From the NCBI RefSeq assembly GCF_944323605.1, contig NZ_CALUTC010000001.1:248001-312000 (forward strand): a stretch of DNA of 64,000 nt, read 5' to 3'. Both the position numbers and the translations under genes were made by a program. Of the stretch, positions 53,918-62,420 are shown one piece after another. Below the pieces are notes generated by a model that worked only from the letters and a program-made list of their open reading frames with translations, was not told the DNA's origin and did not search any database. The stretch is from an uncultured Campylobacter sp. GTDB taxonomy: Bacteria > Campylobacterota > Campylobacteria > Campylobacterales > Campylobacteraceae. Each line of letters opens with the position of its first letter. Within the stretch, counting starts at the first letter, position 1.

Positions 53918-54458
53918 GGAAATTAAGAACAAAACTCCCTATGAAATTTTGGATATGCTTGAAATGAAAGAGGCACCTTTTAATCCTTTTGAAGTGGCAA
54001 GAAAATTAAATATCCGAGTAGAAACTACATTAGATTATGATAAGCTAGATACAGAGGGACAAATAAGTGTTAATGAAAGTGGAGAACCTATTATTTGGAT
54101 TAATCCGATAAAAAGCGAAGAGAGGCAAAGATTTACTTTAGCACACGAATTAGGACATTTGGCAAATGATATTTTACCGAGCTTAGATGACCCTATCATT
54201 GATAGGTATGAAACACTTTACAGAAGCAATGCTTATGGTGGCATCGAAACAAAAGCCAATCAATTTGCAGCAATGTTACTTATGCCACTAAAGCCATTAG
54301 AGGATTTTATCCAAGAATGCAGGAAAGACAATCCAAAATTAACAGCCAAAGAAGCTATCCTTTTAATTTCTTCAAAATTTGAGGTTTCCAAACAGGCGGT
54401 ATTTCATAGACTTCAAAATTTAGATCTTATCAAAAAAGATTATTCCTATCCATTTTAA
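53910..54458 (+). CDS. ImmA/IrrE-family metallopeptidase
   Basis: 182 residues with the zinc motif HELGH in FTLAHELGHLAND and a downstream NQFAAMLLMP stretch, the IrrE/ImmA (M78) signature. ImmA-type peptidases cleave repressors of mobile elements; others act as toxin or antitoxin partners. AGGAGG lies upstream of the ATG. Unlike classical ImmA there is no adjacent Xre-type repressor; the partner here is a membrane protein. Confidence 0.85.
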   Translation: MYKEIKNKTPYEILDMLEMKEAPFNPFEVARKLNIRVETTLDYDKLDTEGQISVNESGEPIIWINPIKSEERQRFTLAHELGHLANDILPSLDDPIIDRYETLYRSNAYGGIETKANQFAAMLLMPLKPLEDFIQECRKDNPKLTAKEAILLISSKFEVSKQAVFHRLQNLDLIKKDYSYPF

Positions 54459-54567
54459 TTGAAAAAGGCATAAACAAAATACAAGCCACTATTTAAACAC
54501 TATGTATTTAAGCAATTTCAAAGTCTTAATCTGTGAATTTGTGTGATATTTGTCTTTGTGCTTGAAA

Positions 54568-54669
54568 TTAAGATAGGCTTTTATCGTTGTTTTCAAGCAT
54601 TTTAACAATCATAAAGCCCGCAGCACAAAAAGTGATTAAAGCAAAACTTGCACAAATCATTCCTATCAT
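54568..54669 (-). CDS. 33-residue membrane peptide
   Basis: ATG at 54669 overlaps the stop of the upstream 76-residue gene (ATGA). One hydrophobic helix (MIGMICASFALITFCAAGFM) and a polar tail. It probably works with its upstream neighbour. Function unknown. Confidence 0.5.
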   Translation of the reverse strand: MIGMICASFALITFCAAGFMIVKMLENNDKSLS

Positions 54670-54896
54670 TGTAAATCCTCAAGTTTATTTAGATTTTTTA
54701 TTATCCTCTTTGCAATAAGATATAAAACAGCTAAAAGAAAGAATAAGCCGATAATAATGCCTATACCTTGTAATAAATTGATTTTTTGATAATTTATAAG
54801 TGTGAAGCCAAAAATTCCAAAGATAGCAGTTAAAAAGGCTAATATTAACGCTTTTAACACATCTATTTCGGCTTTAATGCGTTCTTTTTGGCTCAT
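54666..54896 (-). CDS. Two-helix membrane protein of unknown function
   Basis: 76 residues with two membrane helices (about 14-34 and 41-63) and charged ends. It is transcribed against the accessory genes from a promoter near 54925 (minus-strand TATGAT). Together with the 33-residue peptide it could be a superinfection-exclusion or immunity pair; that is inference from place only. Confidence 0.55.
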   Translation of the reverse strand: MSQKERIKAEIDVLKALILAFLTAIFGIFGFTLINYQKINLLQGIGIIIGLFFLLAVLYLIAKRIIKNLNKLEDLQ

Positions 54897-54949
54897 TATT
54901 CCACCCTTGACACAAACTATCTTTTAATCATAGCAAATTTAAAAGAAAT

Positions 54950-55153
54950 TTACAAGCTAACCAACACATAGGCTTAGCAAGTGGCACTCTTGCAGGGCTT
55001 GAAACAGATGAAGAGGGAAATGTAATAGGCTTTGATCCGCAAAAGTTTGCACTGGGCTTTTTGGGAGGCAGTGCGGGTAGTCTAGCAGTATCAAAGGGCT
55101 TTAAGCTTTTAAAAGAAAAGCCAGAATTAAAAGAAGCCTTAAAAAGAGAATAG
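54950..55153 (+). pseudogene. Orphan C-terminal tail of the giant gene (tail copy 2)
   Basis: 68 codons including stop: LQANQHIGLASGTLAGLETD, FDPQKFALGFLGGSAGSLAV, then a charged helix ending LKRE. There is no start codon of its own. It begins with TTACAAGCTAACCAACAC, which is identical to codons 2803-2808 of the giant gene (51753-51770) and in the same phase. Joining the two would give a 2869-residue protein ending with this tail. Confidence 0.75.
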
Positions 55154-55181
55154 ATTTAGCTTGTAGCCTTTTAAAGAAAAT

Positions 55182-55217
55182 TTAACCCTTTTTTAAAATG
55201 CTGTTTTGAAGTATTAT
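55182..55217 (+). promoter_or_regulatory. Phage box TTAACCCTTTTTT and -10 for the head gene operon
   Basis: Box at 55182-55194, TATTAT at 55212-55217 (30 bases from box start), ATG of the virion gene at 55238. The same 30-base spacing is seen at 60192. Confidence 0.55.
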
Positions 55218-55237
55218 GCAAATAAAAAAGGAAGAAA

Positions 55238-56539
55238 ATGCAATATTATTACTTAGATACTGTAAATAACTTCACTTTTACGCAGGATTTGTATTTTGTC
55301 AATAATGAGGCGTTTTTTTTGAATGAATTAAACGATGAGCAGTTGCAAGAGCTAAATTTAAAAAGAGTGCAAATAGAGCAAAACCCCGTGGTTAGTGAAA
55401 ATGTTACACAAAAATACACTCCCGCAAAAGAGGAGCTTTTACAAAACCTTGATTTTGATATTTTAAGCTTAAAAAGGATTAATGCCTTTGCACTTGAAAG
55501 CGAAGCTAAGCTTTATCTTTGTTTAAAAGATGAGAGTTTTAGTCCCACACTTAAAGGACTTGCTTTAATTTTGCAAAAAGAGGACTTGCAAAGCTTTGCA
55601 AATGAAATTTTAAGTCAAACACAAAAGCAAAGAGCTTTAAATTTGCTAAGTTTAAAAGAGTTAAACGACTTAAAAACAAAGGCACAAAGTGGCGAGGATT
55701 TGCAAGAAATTTACACAAAATGGCAAGACTTAAGCCTTTTGCACACGCAAAGTAAAGAAGTTACGGACTTTTTAAGCACTTTAAACGAAAAGCCTTTTAA
55801 AGCCCCTGATTTGTCTTTATTGTTAGAGAATTTCAAGCAAAATTTAAAGGCTGAAATTTTAGATGAGCTTAAAAAGCTTTTAGAAAAATACCAAAGCAAC
55901 ACAAAGCCTCCTGCTGATTTAACAAATGGCGAAAGCACAAGTGAAAACACAGCACAAGATAACGCACAAGATAACGCACAAGATAACGCACAAGAGGCAG
56001 CGGCGGCTTTGCCTGTGGATTTTGTGAAAAAGATAAGATTAAGTTTAGGTAGAAAAAACATCAAAACCTATATGAACCCGGTCGTTTTTCAAGGCTTAGG
56101 ACTTGTTTTGCAAGATGGTAAAGAAATCTTTGTAAATGCACTTGATGATCTAAGATACAAAGATTTAAATAATGTAGCTATTAGCATTAAAGCACCTTTG
56201 AAAAACCACGCAAATGGTAAAAATTGGAATATCGAAAACGCTTTAACTGATCGCTTTAAAAACGATGCGACTAAAACAACTTCATCTTATTTTTCAACTG
56301 CTACGACTGCAAATGCGGTGTATGATTTTGATTTTACCTTTGAAAATGCGGTGCAAATCAGCGGAGTAAGAGTAAATCCGCACACTCATGTAAAAAATAG
56401 AGATTTTACGCCTTATTTTAAGATTTCTTTATTTAATGATAAAGATGAGCTTTTAGCATCAAGTGTGAATGAATTTAGCACCGTAACACAAGCATACGGA
56501 ACAAGGCTTGGACTTGATGTAAAAGGTGGTGCGATATGA
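55238..56539 (+). CDS. Virion protein with C-terminal discoidin-like domain
   Basis: 433 residues. N-terminal region resembles short tail-fibre connectors (YYYLDTVNNFTFTQDLYF). Middle is helical with a low-complexity AQDN repeat linker (about 239-250). C-terminal 170 residues (from VDFVKKIRLSL) look like a galactose-binding or discoidin beta-sandwich. It is probably surface-exposed, such as a head fibre or adsorption protein; the exact role is unknown. Confidence 0.6.
   Translation: MQYYYLDTVNNFTFTQDLYFVNNEAFFLNELNDEQLQELNLKRVQIEQNPVVSENVTQKYTPAKEELLQNLDFDILSLKRINAFALESEAKLYLCLKDESFSPTLKGLALILQKEDLQSFANEILSQTQKQRALNLLSLKELNDLKTKAQSGEDLQEIYTKWQDLSLLHTQSKEVTDFLSTLNEKPFKAPDLSLLLENFKQNLKAEILDELKKLLEKYQSNTKPPADLTNGESTSENTAQDNAQDNAQDNAQEAAAALPVDFVKKIRLSLGRKNIKTYMNPVVFQGLGLVLQDGKEIFVNALDDLRYKDLNNVAISIKAPLKNHANGKNWNIENALTDRFKNDATKTTSSYFSTATTANAVYDFDFTFENAVQISGVRVNPHTHVKNRDFTPYFKISLFNDKDELLASSVNEFSTVTQAYGTRLGLDVKGGAI
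55952..55995 (+). repeat. 12-bp tandem repeat (GCACAAGATAAC x3 plus partial)
   Basis: Three exact copies and a fourth partial one, encoding AQDN repeats in the linker of the 433-residue virion protein. Gain or loss of units keeps the frame and changes linker length by four residues. Confidence 0.9.
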
Positions 56540-56739
56540 AAAGAATGATGAAGGTAATTTGCGTTTATTGGCTACTTTTTGCATCTGCACTTTTCGCAAT
56601 CTTTTGTTATGGCCTTGTCTTTTTGCTTTATCCGCTTTTAGAGGAGGAGAATAAAGCCTTGTTTAAATATTCCTTGAAAAATGTTTTTGCAGATTTTAAG
56701 GAGCTTAAAATTTCGCTTGAGGCTTTTTTTAATGTTTGA
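56536..56739 (+). CDS. Small membrane protein
   Basis: 67 residues, one long hydrophobic segment (about 8-32: VYWLLFASALFAIFCYGLVF) and a charged helix. It starts in an ATGA overlap with the virion gene and overlaps the small terminase start. A lysis or superinfection role is possible but unsupported. Confidence 0.5.
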   Translation: MKRMMKVICVYWLLFASALFAIFCYGLVFLLYPLLEEENKALFKYSLKNVFADFKELKISLEAFFNV

Positions 56740-57352
56740 TAAAGATTTTAAAGCAAAGGTTAGGCTTTTTTATGAAACACACGATATTGGCATAAAAGAG
56801 CTTAGCAAAGAGTTTGATTTGCAATACCGCACGGTGCTTAATTGGGTCAAAAAAGAAAAATGGCAAAGAGCAAAGGGGCTTAAGGATATTTTGCAAAGCG
56901 ATATTAAAAAAGAGCTTGTGAAAAAAGAATTTGGCACGGTTATCGATGCTACAAGTAATAAAATAAAAGAAAAAATCGCAAATAATCTAGGTGAAAGCTT
57001 ATACGATGTGAGTGAGATTGTGAGAAAAAACACGCTTGATAGCGTTAGTGATGAGCTTTTGCTTAAGGCGATGGGAATTTCTTTTTTGCAAAAAAATATG
57101 GCTTTAGGTGCGTTGATAGCAAAAGACGAGCTTTTAAGAATGATAGAGCTTAGACAGGCAAACAGATCCGATCCTGTAATAATAGCTTGTGCTGAAAAAT
57201 TTGTAAGCATTTTGCAAGACTTGCAAAAGAGTTTTTATAGTGAAAAGGAAAGTTATTTAAAACTAAATAGCTTAAATGATGAAAGTTTAGAGTTTGAAAA
57301 ACTAAGCGAAAGCGAAATTTTAGAGCTTTTAGCAAAAGAAAAAGACAAATGA
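56732..57352 (+). CDS. terS: Phage terminase small subunit
   Basis: 206 residues from the ATG at 56732. The N-terminal HTH (KELSKEFDLQYRTVLNWVKK) is typical of TerS proteins that recognise the packaging site; a helical oligomerisation domain follows. It lies upstream of the portal gene as expected, although terL is far away and on the other strand. Confidence 0.78.
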   Translation: MFDKDFKAKVRLFYETHDIGIKELSKEFDLQYRTVLNWVKKEKWQRAKGLKDILQSDIKKELVKKEFGTVIDATSNKIKEKIANNLGESLYDVSEIVRKNTLDSVSDELLLKAMGISFLQKNMALGALIAKDELLRMIELRQANRSDPVIIACAEKFVSILQDLQKSFYSEKESYLKLNSLNDESLEFEKLSESEILELLAKEKDK

Positions 57353-57362
57353 AGGAGATAAA

Positions 57363-57968
57363 ATGCCTATTTTAGATATAAGAACAGGAAATTCAAACGG
57401 CGTAAATGCGGCGGCTACAACCTTAATAGAAAGCTATCACACAAGAAGCAAGGCAATAAGTGATAATTTAAAGTCTTTAGGTGAGGGGATTATAAATTAC
57501 GCTTTGATTGATGATAAGTTTAAGACTAGTCAAAGTCAAAGGGATTTAATGGGTGCGCAAAAAGAGCTTACAAAAGAGAACGCAAGAGAGCAAAAATTGC
57601 AAAATTTCAGAATTCAAAAAGAAAATGAAATAAAATATGGCTTAGATGAGAATGCAAATCCTATAGATCCTAATAAGAAAACATTATATGAAGAAGAACT
57701 TGAAGCAAATATAAAAAACACAAAGTCAGGCACTAATTTAAATTATAATAGAGCTGAACTTATAAGAAAACAGAAACAAGGCCAACACATGCAAAATGCT
57801 ATACAAAACGCAGAAAACGTATTCTTAGTAAAGAACAGCCCTGTTGAAACTATTTATAACGCAGGAATGGGTGGTTTGCCAGGATACGAACAATATTTTA
57901 TGCAAACAGGGCTTATTACACAACGAGGCAAAAATGGCAAATTAATTTCTATAAATCCACTTAAATAA
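57363..57968 (+). CDS. Virion-associated protein of unknown function
   Basis: 201 residues. N-terminal half helical with an Ala/Asn-rich start (MPILDIRTGNSNGVNAAATT) and a coiled-coil middle; the C-terminal part is glycine-containing. It sits between terS and portal. It could be an internal head protein. No family recognised. Confidence 0.55.
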   Translation: MPILDIRTGNSNGVNAAATTLIESYHTRSKAISDNLKSLGEGIINYALIDDKFKTSQSQRDLMGAQKELTKENAREQKLQNFRIQKENEIKYGLDENANPIDPNKKTLYEEELEANIKNTKSGTNLNYNRAELIRKQKQGQHMQNAIQNAENVFLVKNSPVETIYNAGMGGLPGYEQYFMQTGLITQRGKNGKLISINPLK

Positions 57969-57977
57969 GAGCGTGAA

Positions 57978-59663
57978 ATGAAAAGTTTAGCTTATTTGAA
58001 AGAAATTTATAAAAACGATTTGAATTTTAATGCAAGTGCTTTAAAAGAGTATAAAGAAGCAGTTAGTTACTATCACGCAAATCAGTTAGCATCAAATATC
58101 TTAAGCATTATTTTAGAAAGGGGACAAAGCCCCGTTATTGAAAATATTTATAAGATGATTATTAATAAAATTTTAGGATACAAGGCACAAAGCATAAGTG
58201 AAATACGAGTGAGCGGGAGACAAAAGCAAGATGAGCTTTTAGCACATCTTTTAAACGACTTGCTAAAGGTTTTTTCGCATAGTGATTTTTATAATAAAGA
58301 GATAATGAAAAGAGATAGGGATCTGATTTTTGGACTTAGTGTAGTTGAGCTTTGGGTCAAAGAGGACGAGGAACAAAACAGATACATTGACTTTAAAAGC
58401 CTAGATACAACAAGCTTTTTGATAGATAAATTTAGTAGAGATTTTAACGCATCTGATGCGAGACGTTTTCACAAAAAGCTTAATATGGATTATTTTCAAG
58501 CAAAAGAGATTTTCAAAGACAAGGAAATTCAAAGGCTTGAAAATAGCAGTGGCTTAAGCGATACAAGAGCGATAATTTATGAAACTTGGCTTTTAGAGGA
58601 CGGCACTTGGAACCGCTACTTTTGGCAGGATAATAGCATTTTAGATTATGAAATTTCGCCACTAAAAACAAAAGAACACCCTTTTGTAATCGCAAAGTAT
58701 CAAATCGACGATAATAATATTTGGTATGGGCTTTTTAGGGATATTAAGCCTATGCAAGATTATATAAACTATGCAGAAAACAAAATGGGAAATATGCTAG
58801 GATCATTTAAAGCCCTTTTTGAAAGCGATGCAGTGGATAATGCTGATGAATTCATTGAAAGTTTTGGACTTGATAACAGCATTACAAAGGTAAAGCCCGG
58901 AGCATTAAGGGACGGAAAGCTACAAGTTATACAACATCACGCTGATATTCAAGCCCTTTCACAAAAAGCAAACGAAAAAAGGCAATTAGCAAAGATTTTA
59001 GCCGGTTTAAATGATGAATTTTTAGGAGTTGGTAACTCAAGATTATCGGCTGAAGCCATAGCGCACCGTAGAGAAACGGGCTTAATGGGCTTGCAAGACT
59101 TTTTAAACAGAGCTGATGATATGGATAAGCTGATTTTTAAAAAAGTGCTTGATTTAATGCAACATTATTTTACAAAAGAGCAAGTGTTTAAGATAGTAGA
59201 TGAGGATAGACATATAAGATATTTTGAGATAAACACAAAAGAGGATAATATCATAAAAATCGGGCGTTTTGACTTAGAATACAAAAGCCAACTAAAAATG
59301 CAAGGAAGCGAAGAGAGGTTTATGTATTGGTCTGAAATGATGAAGGTTATCGCAAATACGCAACCTGATTTAATAGCAGGGCTTTTACCTCTCATTTTAA
59401 AAGACAGTGATTCGCCCGTGGCTTTGGAAGTGCAAAAACTACTAGATGCAAAGGCAAAAGAAGCACAAGAATTAGCACAAAATAGCACTCAAGCAAAATT
59501 GCAAGAAATGCAAATTCAACTAGCCTTAGAAAAGGAAAAAGCACAAATCGATGAGACAAAGGCAAAGGCAGCTAAATACACAGCACAAGGGCTTTTAGCA
59601 CACGATATTAGTCAAGAAAGCAAAAATCAATCAATGCAAAAAAAGGGCATTGATTTAAGATAA
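57978..59663 (+). CDS. Phage portal protein
   Basis: 561 residues. Dodecameric ring at the packaging vertex. Regions like P22-type portals: ISEIRVSGRQKQDELLAHLL, then KRDRDLIFGLSVVELWVKED, NYAENKMGNMLGSFKALFES and the helical end (EEAQELAQN-type coiled coil from about 490). Its order with scaffold and capsid genes downstream supports the call. Confidence 0.82.
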   Translation: MKSLAYLKEIYKNDLNFNASALKEYKEAVSYYHANQLASNILSIILERGQSPVIENIYKMIINKILGYKAQSISEIRVSGRQKQDELLAHLLNDLLKVFSHSDFYNKEIMKRDRDLIFGLSVVELWVKEDEEQNRYIDFKSLDTTSFLIDKFSRDFNASDARRFHKKLNMDYFQAKEIFKDKEIQRLENSSGLSDTRAIIYETWLLEDGTWNRYFWQDNSILDYEISPLKTKEHPFVIAKYQIDDNNIWYGLFRDIKPMQDYINYAENKMGNMLGSFKALFESDAVDNADEFIESFGLDNSITKVKPGALRDGKLQVIQHHADIQALSQKANEKRQLAKILAGLNDEFLGVGNSRLSAEAIAHRRETGLMGLQDFLNRADDMDKLIFKKVLDLMQHYFTKEQVFKIVDEDRHIRYFEINTKEDNIIKIGRFDLEYKSQLKMQGSEERFMYWSEMMKVIANTQPDLIAGLLPLILKDSDSPVALEVQKLLDAKAKEAQELAQNSTQAKLQEMQIQLALEKEKAQIDETKAKAAKYTAQGLLAHDISQESKNQSMQKKGIDLR

Positions 59664-59673
59664 AAGGAGGTTT

Positions 59674-60012
59674 TTGAAAATGAAGCTAAAAGTTATTTTA
59701 GCCTTTGTGCTTTTTAGCCTCTTGCTTTCTTGCTTTTTTTATGTAAGATTTTTGCAAAGCGAAAATGAAAGATTGCAAAGCGAATTAATGCAAGTTATAA
59801 ACGCAAACAAGAGCCTAAATTTAGCTTTAGAGGAGGAAAACAAGAGGCATAAAAAGGAATTACAGGTTTTAAGCGAGTTAAAGCAAGATGAAAACAAGAT
59901 AAAAGAAAAAATCATAAAGGTAAAAGAATATGTTTATAAAAGCAATGAAAACAATCTCACTAAGCTTTTTAATGATGTGCTTTCTAGGCTGTGGCAAACA
60001 CACGGTAACTGA
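59674..60012 (+). CDS. Inner-membrane spanin (Rz-like)
   Basis: 112 residues: N-terminal membrane anchor (VILAFVLFSLLLSCFFYV, about 7-24) and a long periplasmic coiled coil. It works with the lipoprotein encoded in another frame inside its 3' end to fuse the membranes at lysis. Strong AAAAGGAGG site. Confidence 0.75.
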   Translation: MKMKLKVILAFVLFSLLLSCFFYVRFLQSENERLQSELMQVINANKSLNLALEEENKRHKKELQVLSELKQDENKIKEKIIKVKEYVYKSNENNLTKLFNDVLSRLWQTHGN

Positions 60013-60184
60013 AGCTAAAGTGATAAAACAAGAAATACCGCAAGACTTGCTAAGCCTTGAAAAGCTTGAAAAGCCAGAGGTTAAAAGCGATTTAGATATA
60101 ATCAATGCTTATTCTATCCTCTTTTTGCATTATAAACAATGCCAAATGAAGCTTGAAAAAATTAAAGCCTTGCAAGAAAATTAA
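59930..60184 (+). CDS. Outer-membrane spanin lipoprotein (Rz1-like), nested
   Basis: 84 residues with a signal peptide and lipobox (SLSFLMMCFLGC), cysteine at residue 21. It begins inside the Rz-like gene in the +1 frame (83-base overlap) and runs past it, the classical Rz/Rz1 overlapping arrangement. The C-terminal helix (YKQCQMKLEKIKALQE) would contact the partner. Confidence 0.75.
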   Translation: MFIKAMKTISLSFLMMCFLGCGKHTVTEAKVIKQEIPQDLLSLEKLEKPEVKSDLDIINAYSILFLHYKQCQMKLEKIKALQEN

Positions 60185-60191
60185 AAATATT

Positions 60192-60227
60192 TTAACCCTT
60201 TTTTTTAAATTTTAAAGTCTTTAAAAT
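60192..60227 (+). promoter_or_regulatory. Phage box TTAACCCTTTT and -10 before the scaffold-capsid genes
   Basis: Box at 60192-60206, TAAAAT at 60222-60227 (30 bases from box start), ATG at 60259. It provides extra transcription for the highly expressed capsid genes. Confidence 0.55.
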
Positions 60228-60258
60228 AAGCCTTAAACTTTTAAAAAAAGGAAAAATA

Positions 60259-60849
60259 ATGCAAGACATTCAAAGCAACGAGGATTTAAGCGCAAATCCT
60301 TACGATACTTCGCAAGACAAGGTAAGGGCACAGGCTTTAAAAGATGAGTTAGCACAAGCAGAACAAAGCTTAGAAAACGACTTTGTAGAATACTTAGTGG
60401 CTAATTTAGATGAAAAAAGCGAGGATTTGTTTTTTGACGACAAAAAAGCCTTTTTCACTCAAATTTTGCAAATGCAAAATCAATACTACAAAGAAAAGGT
60501 AGGCAATAAGCAACAAGAACTTGTTAGCTTAGAGCAAAACATAAGAGACAAGGAAAGCTTACAAGGTATAGCAAAGGCACAAGAAGAGTTTTTGCAAAAA
60601 CACCCTGAAGCAGATATGCAAGAACTCACAGAATTTTACAATGAGGATCTTGGCAACAAATACAAAAACGAGTTAAGTAAATTGCAGCCAAATGACTTTT
60701 TTGAATACTTATATCAGATTTTTCAAAGTGCAAGAGGCGGTGCAACAGAGCAAAAGCAAGGCTTACCAAAGCAATTACAAGCTAATGGGTCTGACGTAGA
60801 AAAAGGCGCATTTAATGCAAATGAAGACTTACCGATGACAAGAATTTAA
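60259..60849 (+). CDS. Probable capsid scaffolding protein
   Basis: 196 residues, acidic, mostly helical, with Gln/Glu-rich coiled-coil stretches and a polar C-terminus. It sits directly before the capsid genes, the usual place for scaffold. No catalytic motif. An internal core or ejection protein is the alternative. Confidence 0.6.
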   Translation: MQDIQSNEDLSANPYDTSQDKVRAQALKDELAQAEQSLENDFVEYLVANLDEKSEDLFFDDKKAFFTQILQMQNQYYKEKVGNKQQELVSLEQNIRDKESLQGIAKAQEEFLQKHPEADMQELTEFYNEDLGNKYKNELSKLQPNDFFEYLYQIFQSARGGATEQKQGLPKQLQANGSDVEKGAFNANEDLPMTRI

Positions 60850-60858
60850 GGAGCGAAA

Positions 60859-61227
60859 ATGGCAACAGTTCAATATGTAAATAATGTTTCTTATTTGACA
60901 AGGGCGGAAATAAGATTAAACGAGATAGAAAAAGAGAATTTTAAGGCTATCGCCTTGCCAAAAGGTGCGGAGATACTGCATTTAAGTGTTGAAATAACAC
61001 AAGCAGATACTCAAGGCAATACCTTAGATGTAGGTTTAAATGATGAAAAGAGCTTTTTTATCGCAAGTTTAGGACTTGATACGCAAAAAAGCGAATTAAG
61101 CGCGGTTGTTACAAGAGCAAAACAAAATAGCTTTGTTACCGTTAGCAGAAGTTTAGATAATGCCGATGGAATTGTAGTTTTAAGAGTGCATTATTTTCTT
61201 CCATCTTTAATAAAAACTGAATACTAA
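60859..61227 (+). CDS. Small head protein, possible capsid decoration
   Basis: 122 residues, beta-rich (ILHLSVEITQADTQGNTLDV), no signal. It lies between scaffold and major capsid with an AAGGAG site. The size and composition fit a decoration or stabilising protein of the capsid. Confidence 0.55.
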   Translation: MATVQYVNNVSYLTRAEIRLNEIEKENFKAIALPKGAEILHLSVEITQADTQGNTLDVGLNDEKSFFIASLGLDTQKSELSAVVTRAKQNSFVTVSRSLDNADGIVVLRVHYFLPSLIKTEY

Positions 61228-61241
61228 AACAAGGAGTAAGT

Positions 61242-62420
61242 ATGTTAAACGAACTTAATTTAATCGATATGAACCAGTGGAAAAACGATCCTAATGTTGC
61301 TGTGAATATTGGCAAGGTAATAGAAAAAGCCTCTTGGAAAAAATCCGTTTTTGAACCTCTTGTCGGAAGCGGAAGCGATAGAGGGATTAGAACCTATAAG
61401 GTGGATACGGCACAACCTTACCGCCCGAGACTGAAAGCACAATTAACAGGCGATGGCGTAAAAGGAAATGCGGACTTTGATACAAATTTTGACAATATGG
61501 AAATTCTAAGTCAAACAGTTTATCCCGATGTTGTGGGCAACTCTTTAAAAAGCCCTATTAAACAATACTCTGCAATAGCACAGATTGATTTTATCAAGGA
61601 AGCAACGCCTATTTTAACAGATTGGATAGTAGATAGAAGGGATAGATATTTTATAACTGCTTTAAGCAACGATCTTACAAATTGTGTGGTTTGCGATGCT
61701 ACAACGGGCTTTAAAGATACTTTAGCAGATAGAAGCGTGCAAAGTGCAAGTAGAAAAGTAGTTAAGGGTGATGTTTGTAATGTAAAGGCTTTAAGAAGAG
61801 CTATTTTTATGGCAAGAACGGGACTTAAATACAATGGCAAGGAAGCCTTTCCTTTAAAACCGATACGCGCTACAAGCCACACAGTTGGTGGAGTTACCTT
61901 GCAAAACTACTCTTATATAATCCTTCTTGATTCTTACCAAGCAAATCAACTCAAAAACGACCCTGAATGGGTAGCTATGCAAAAAGTAGGATTAAGAGGC
62001 GATAAAAATAACATTTTCACGGGTATAATCGGCTTAATAGATGAATGCCCTGTTTTGGATATGGGTGTTTGGACTAAGATGCAAAGTGGGCTTTTAAATA
62101 GCGAAGTAAGCGATGCAGACTACGAAAACAACATTTTGAAAGTAAATTTTGGTGGTAAGATAACGCCTCCTTCTTATTACACGGATACACAACCTTTAAG
62201 CATAGGTTTTTTGATCGGTGCGTCCTCTTTGCTAATGGTAGGTGCAGAAAGCACTAAATTTTACATAGATGATACGCAAGATGCAGGTAGAAAGATAGTG
62301 TGCGGTGTTGATAGATTAATGGCTATTTCTAAGGCTAGATTTCAAAGCCCACAAGGACAAAAGACACCTTATGATAACCAAGACTTTTCAGTAATAGGTA
62401 TCTTTTCTTCAAAAGAATAA
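61242..62420 (+). CDS. Major capsid protein (N4-gp56-like family)
   Basis: 392 residues. The N-terminal part (WKNDPNVAVNIGKVIEKASW then KSVFEPLVGSGSDRGIR) and the later SYIILLDSYQANQLKNDPEW match the N4-gp56/DUF4043 capsid family of podovirus-like phages. Probable HK97 fold. A strong hairpin follows the gene, typical after capsid genes. Confidence 0.8.
   Translation: MLNELNLIDMNQWKNDPNVAVNIGKVIEKASWKKSVFEPLVGSGSDRGIRTYKVDTAQPYRPRLKAQLTGDGVKGNADFDTNFDNMEILSQTVYPDVVGNSLKSPIKQYSAIAQIDFIKEATPILTDWIVDRRDRYFITALSNDLTNCVVCDATTGFKDTLADRSVQSASRKVVKGDVCNVKALRRAIFMARTGLKYNGKEAFPLKPIRATSHTVGGVTLQNYSYIILLDSYQANQLKNDPEWVAMQKVGLRGDKNNIFTGIIGLIDECPVLDMGVWTKMQSGLLNSEVSDADYENNILKVNFGGKITPPSYYTDTQPLSIGFLIGASSLLMVGAESTKFYIDDTQDAGRKIVCGVDRLMAISKARFQSPQGQKTPYDNQDFSVIGIFSSKE

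Noticed and set aside
53910-54458. Classical ImmA/ImmR regulation of the prophage
   Set aside because: The peptidase is real, but no Xre-type repressor gene is adjacent and the integrase is 24 kb away, so a direct ImmR-style switch is not supported.
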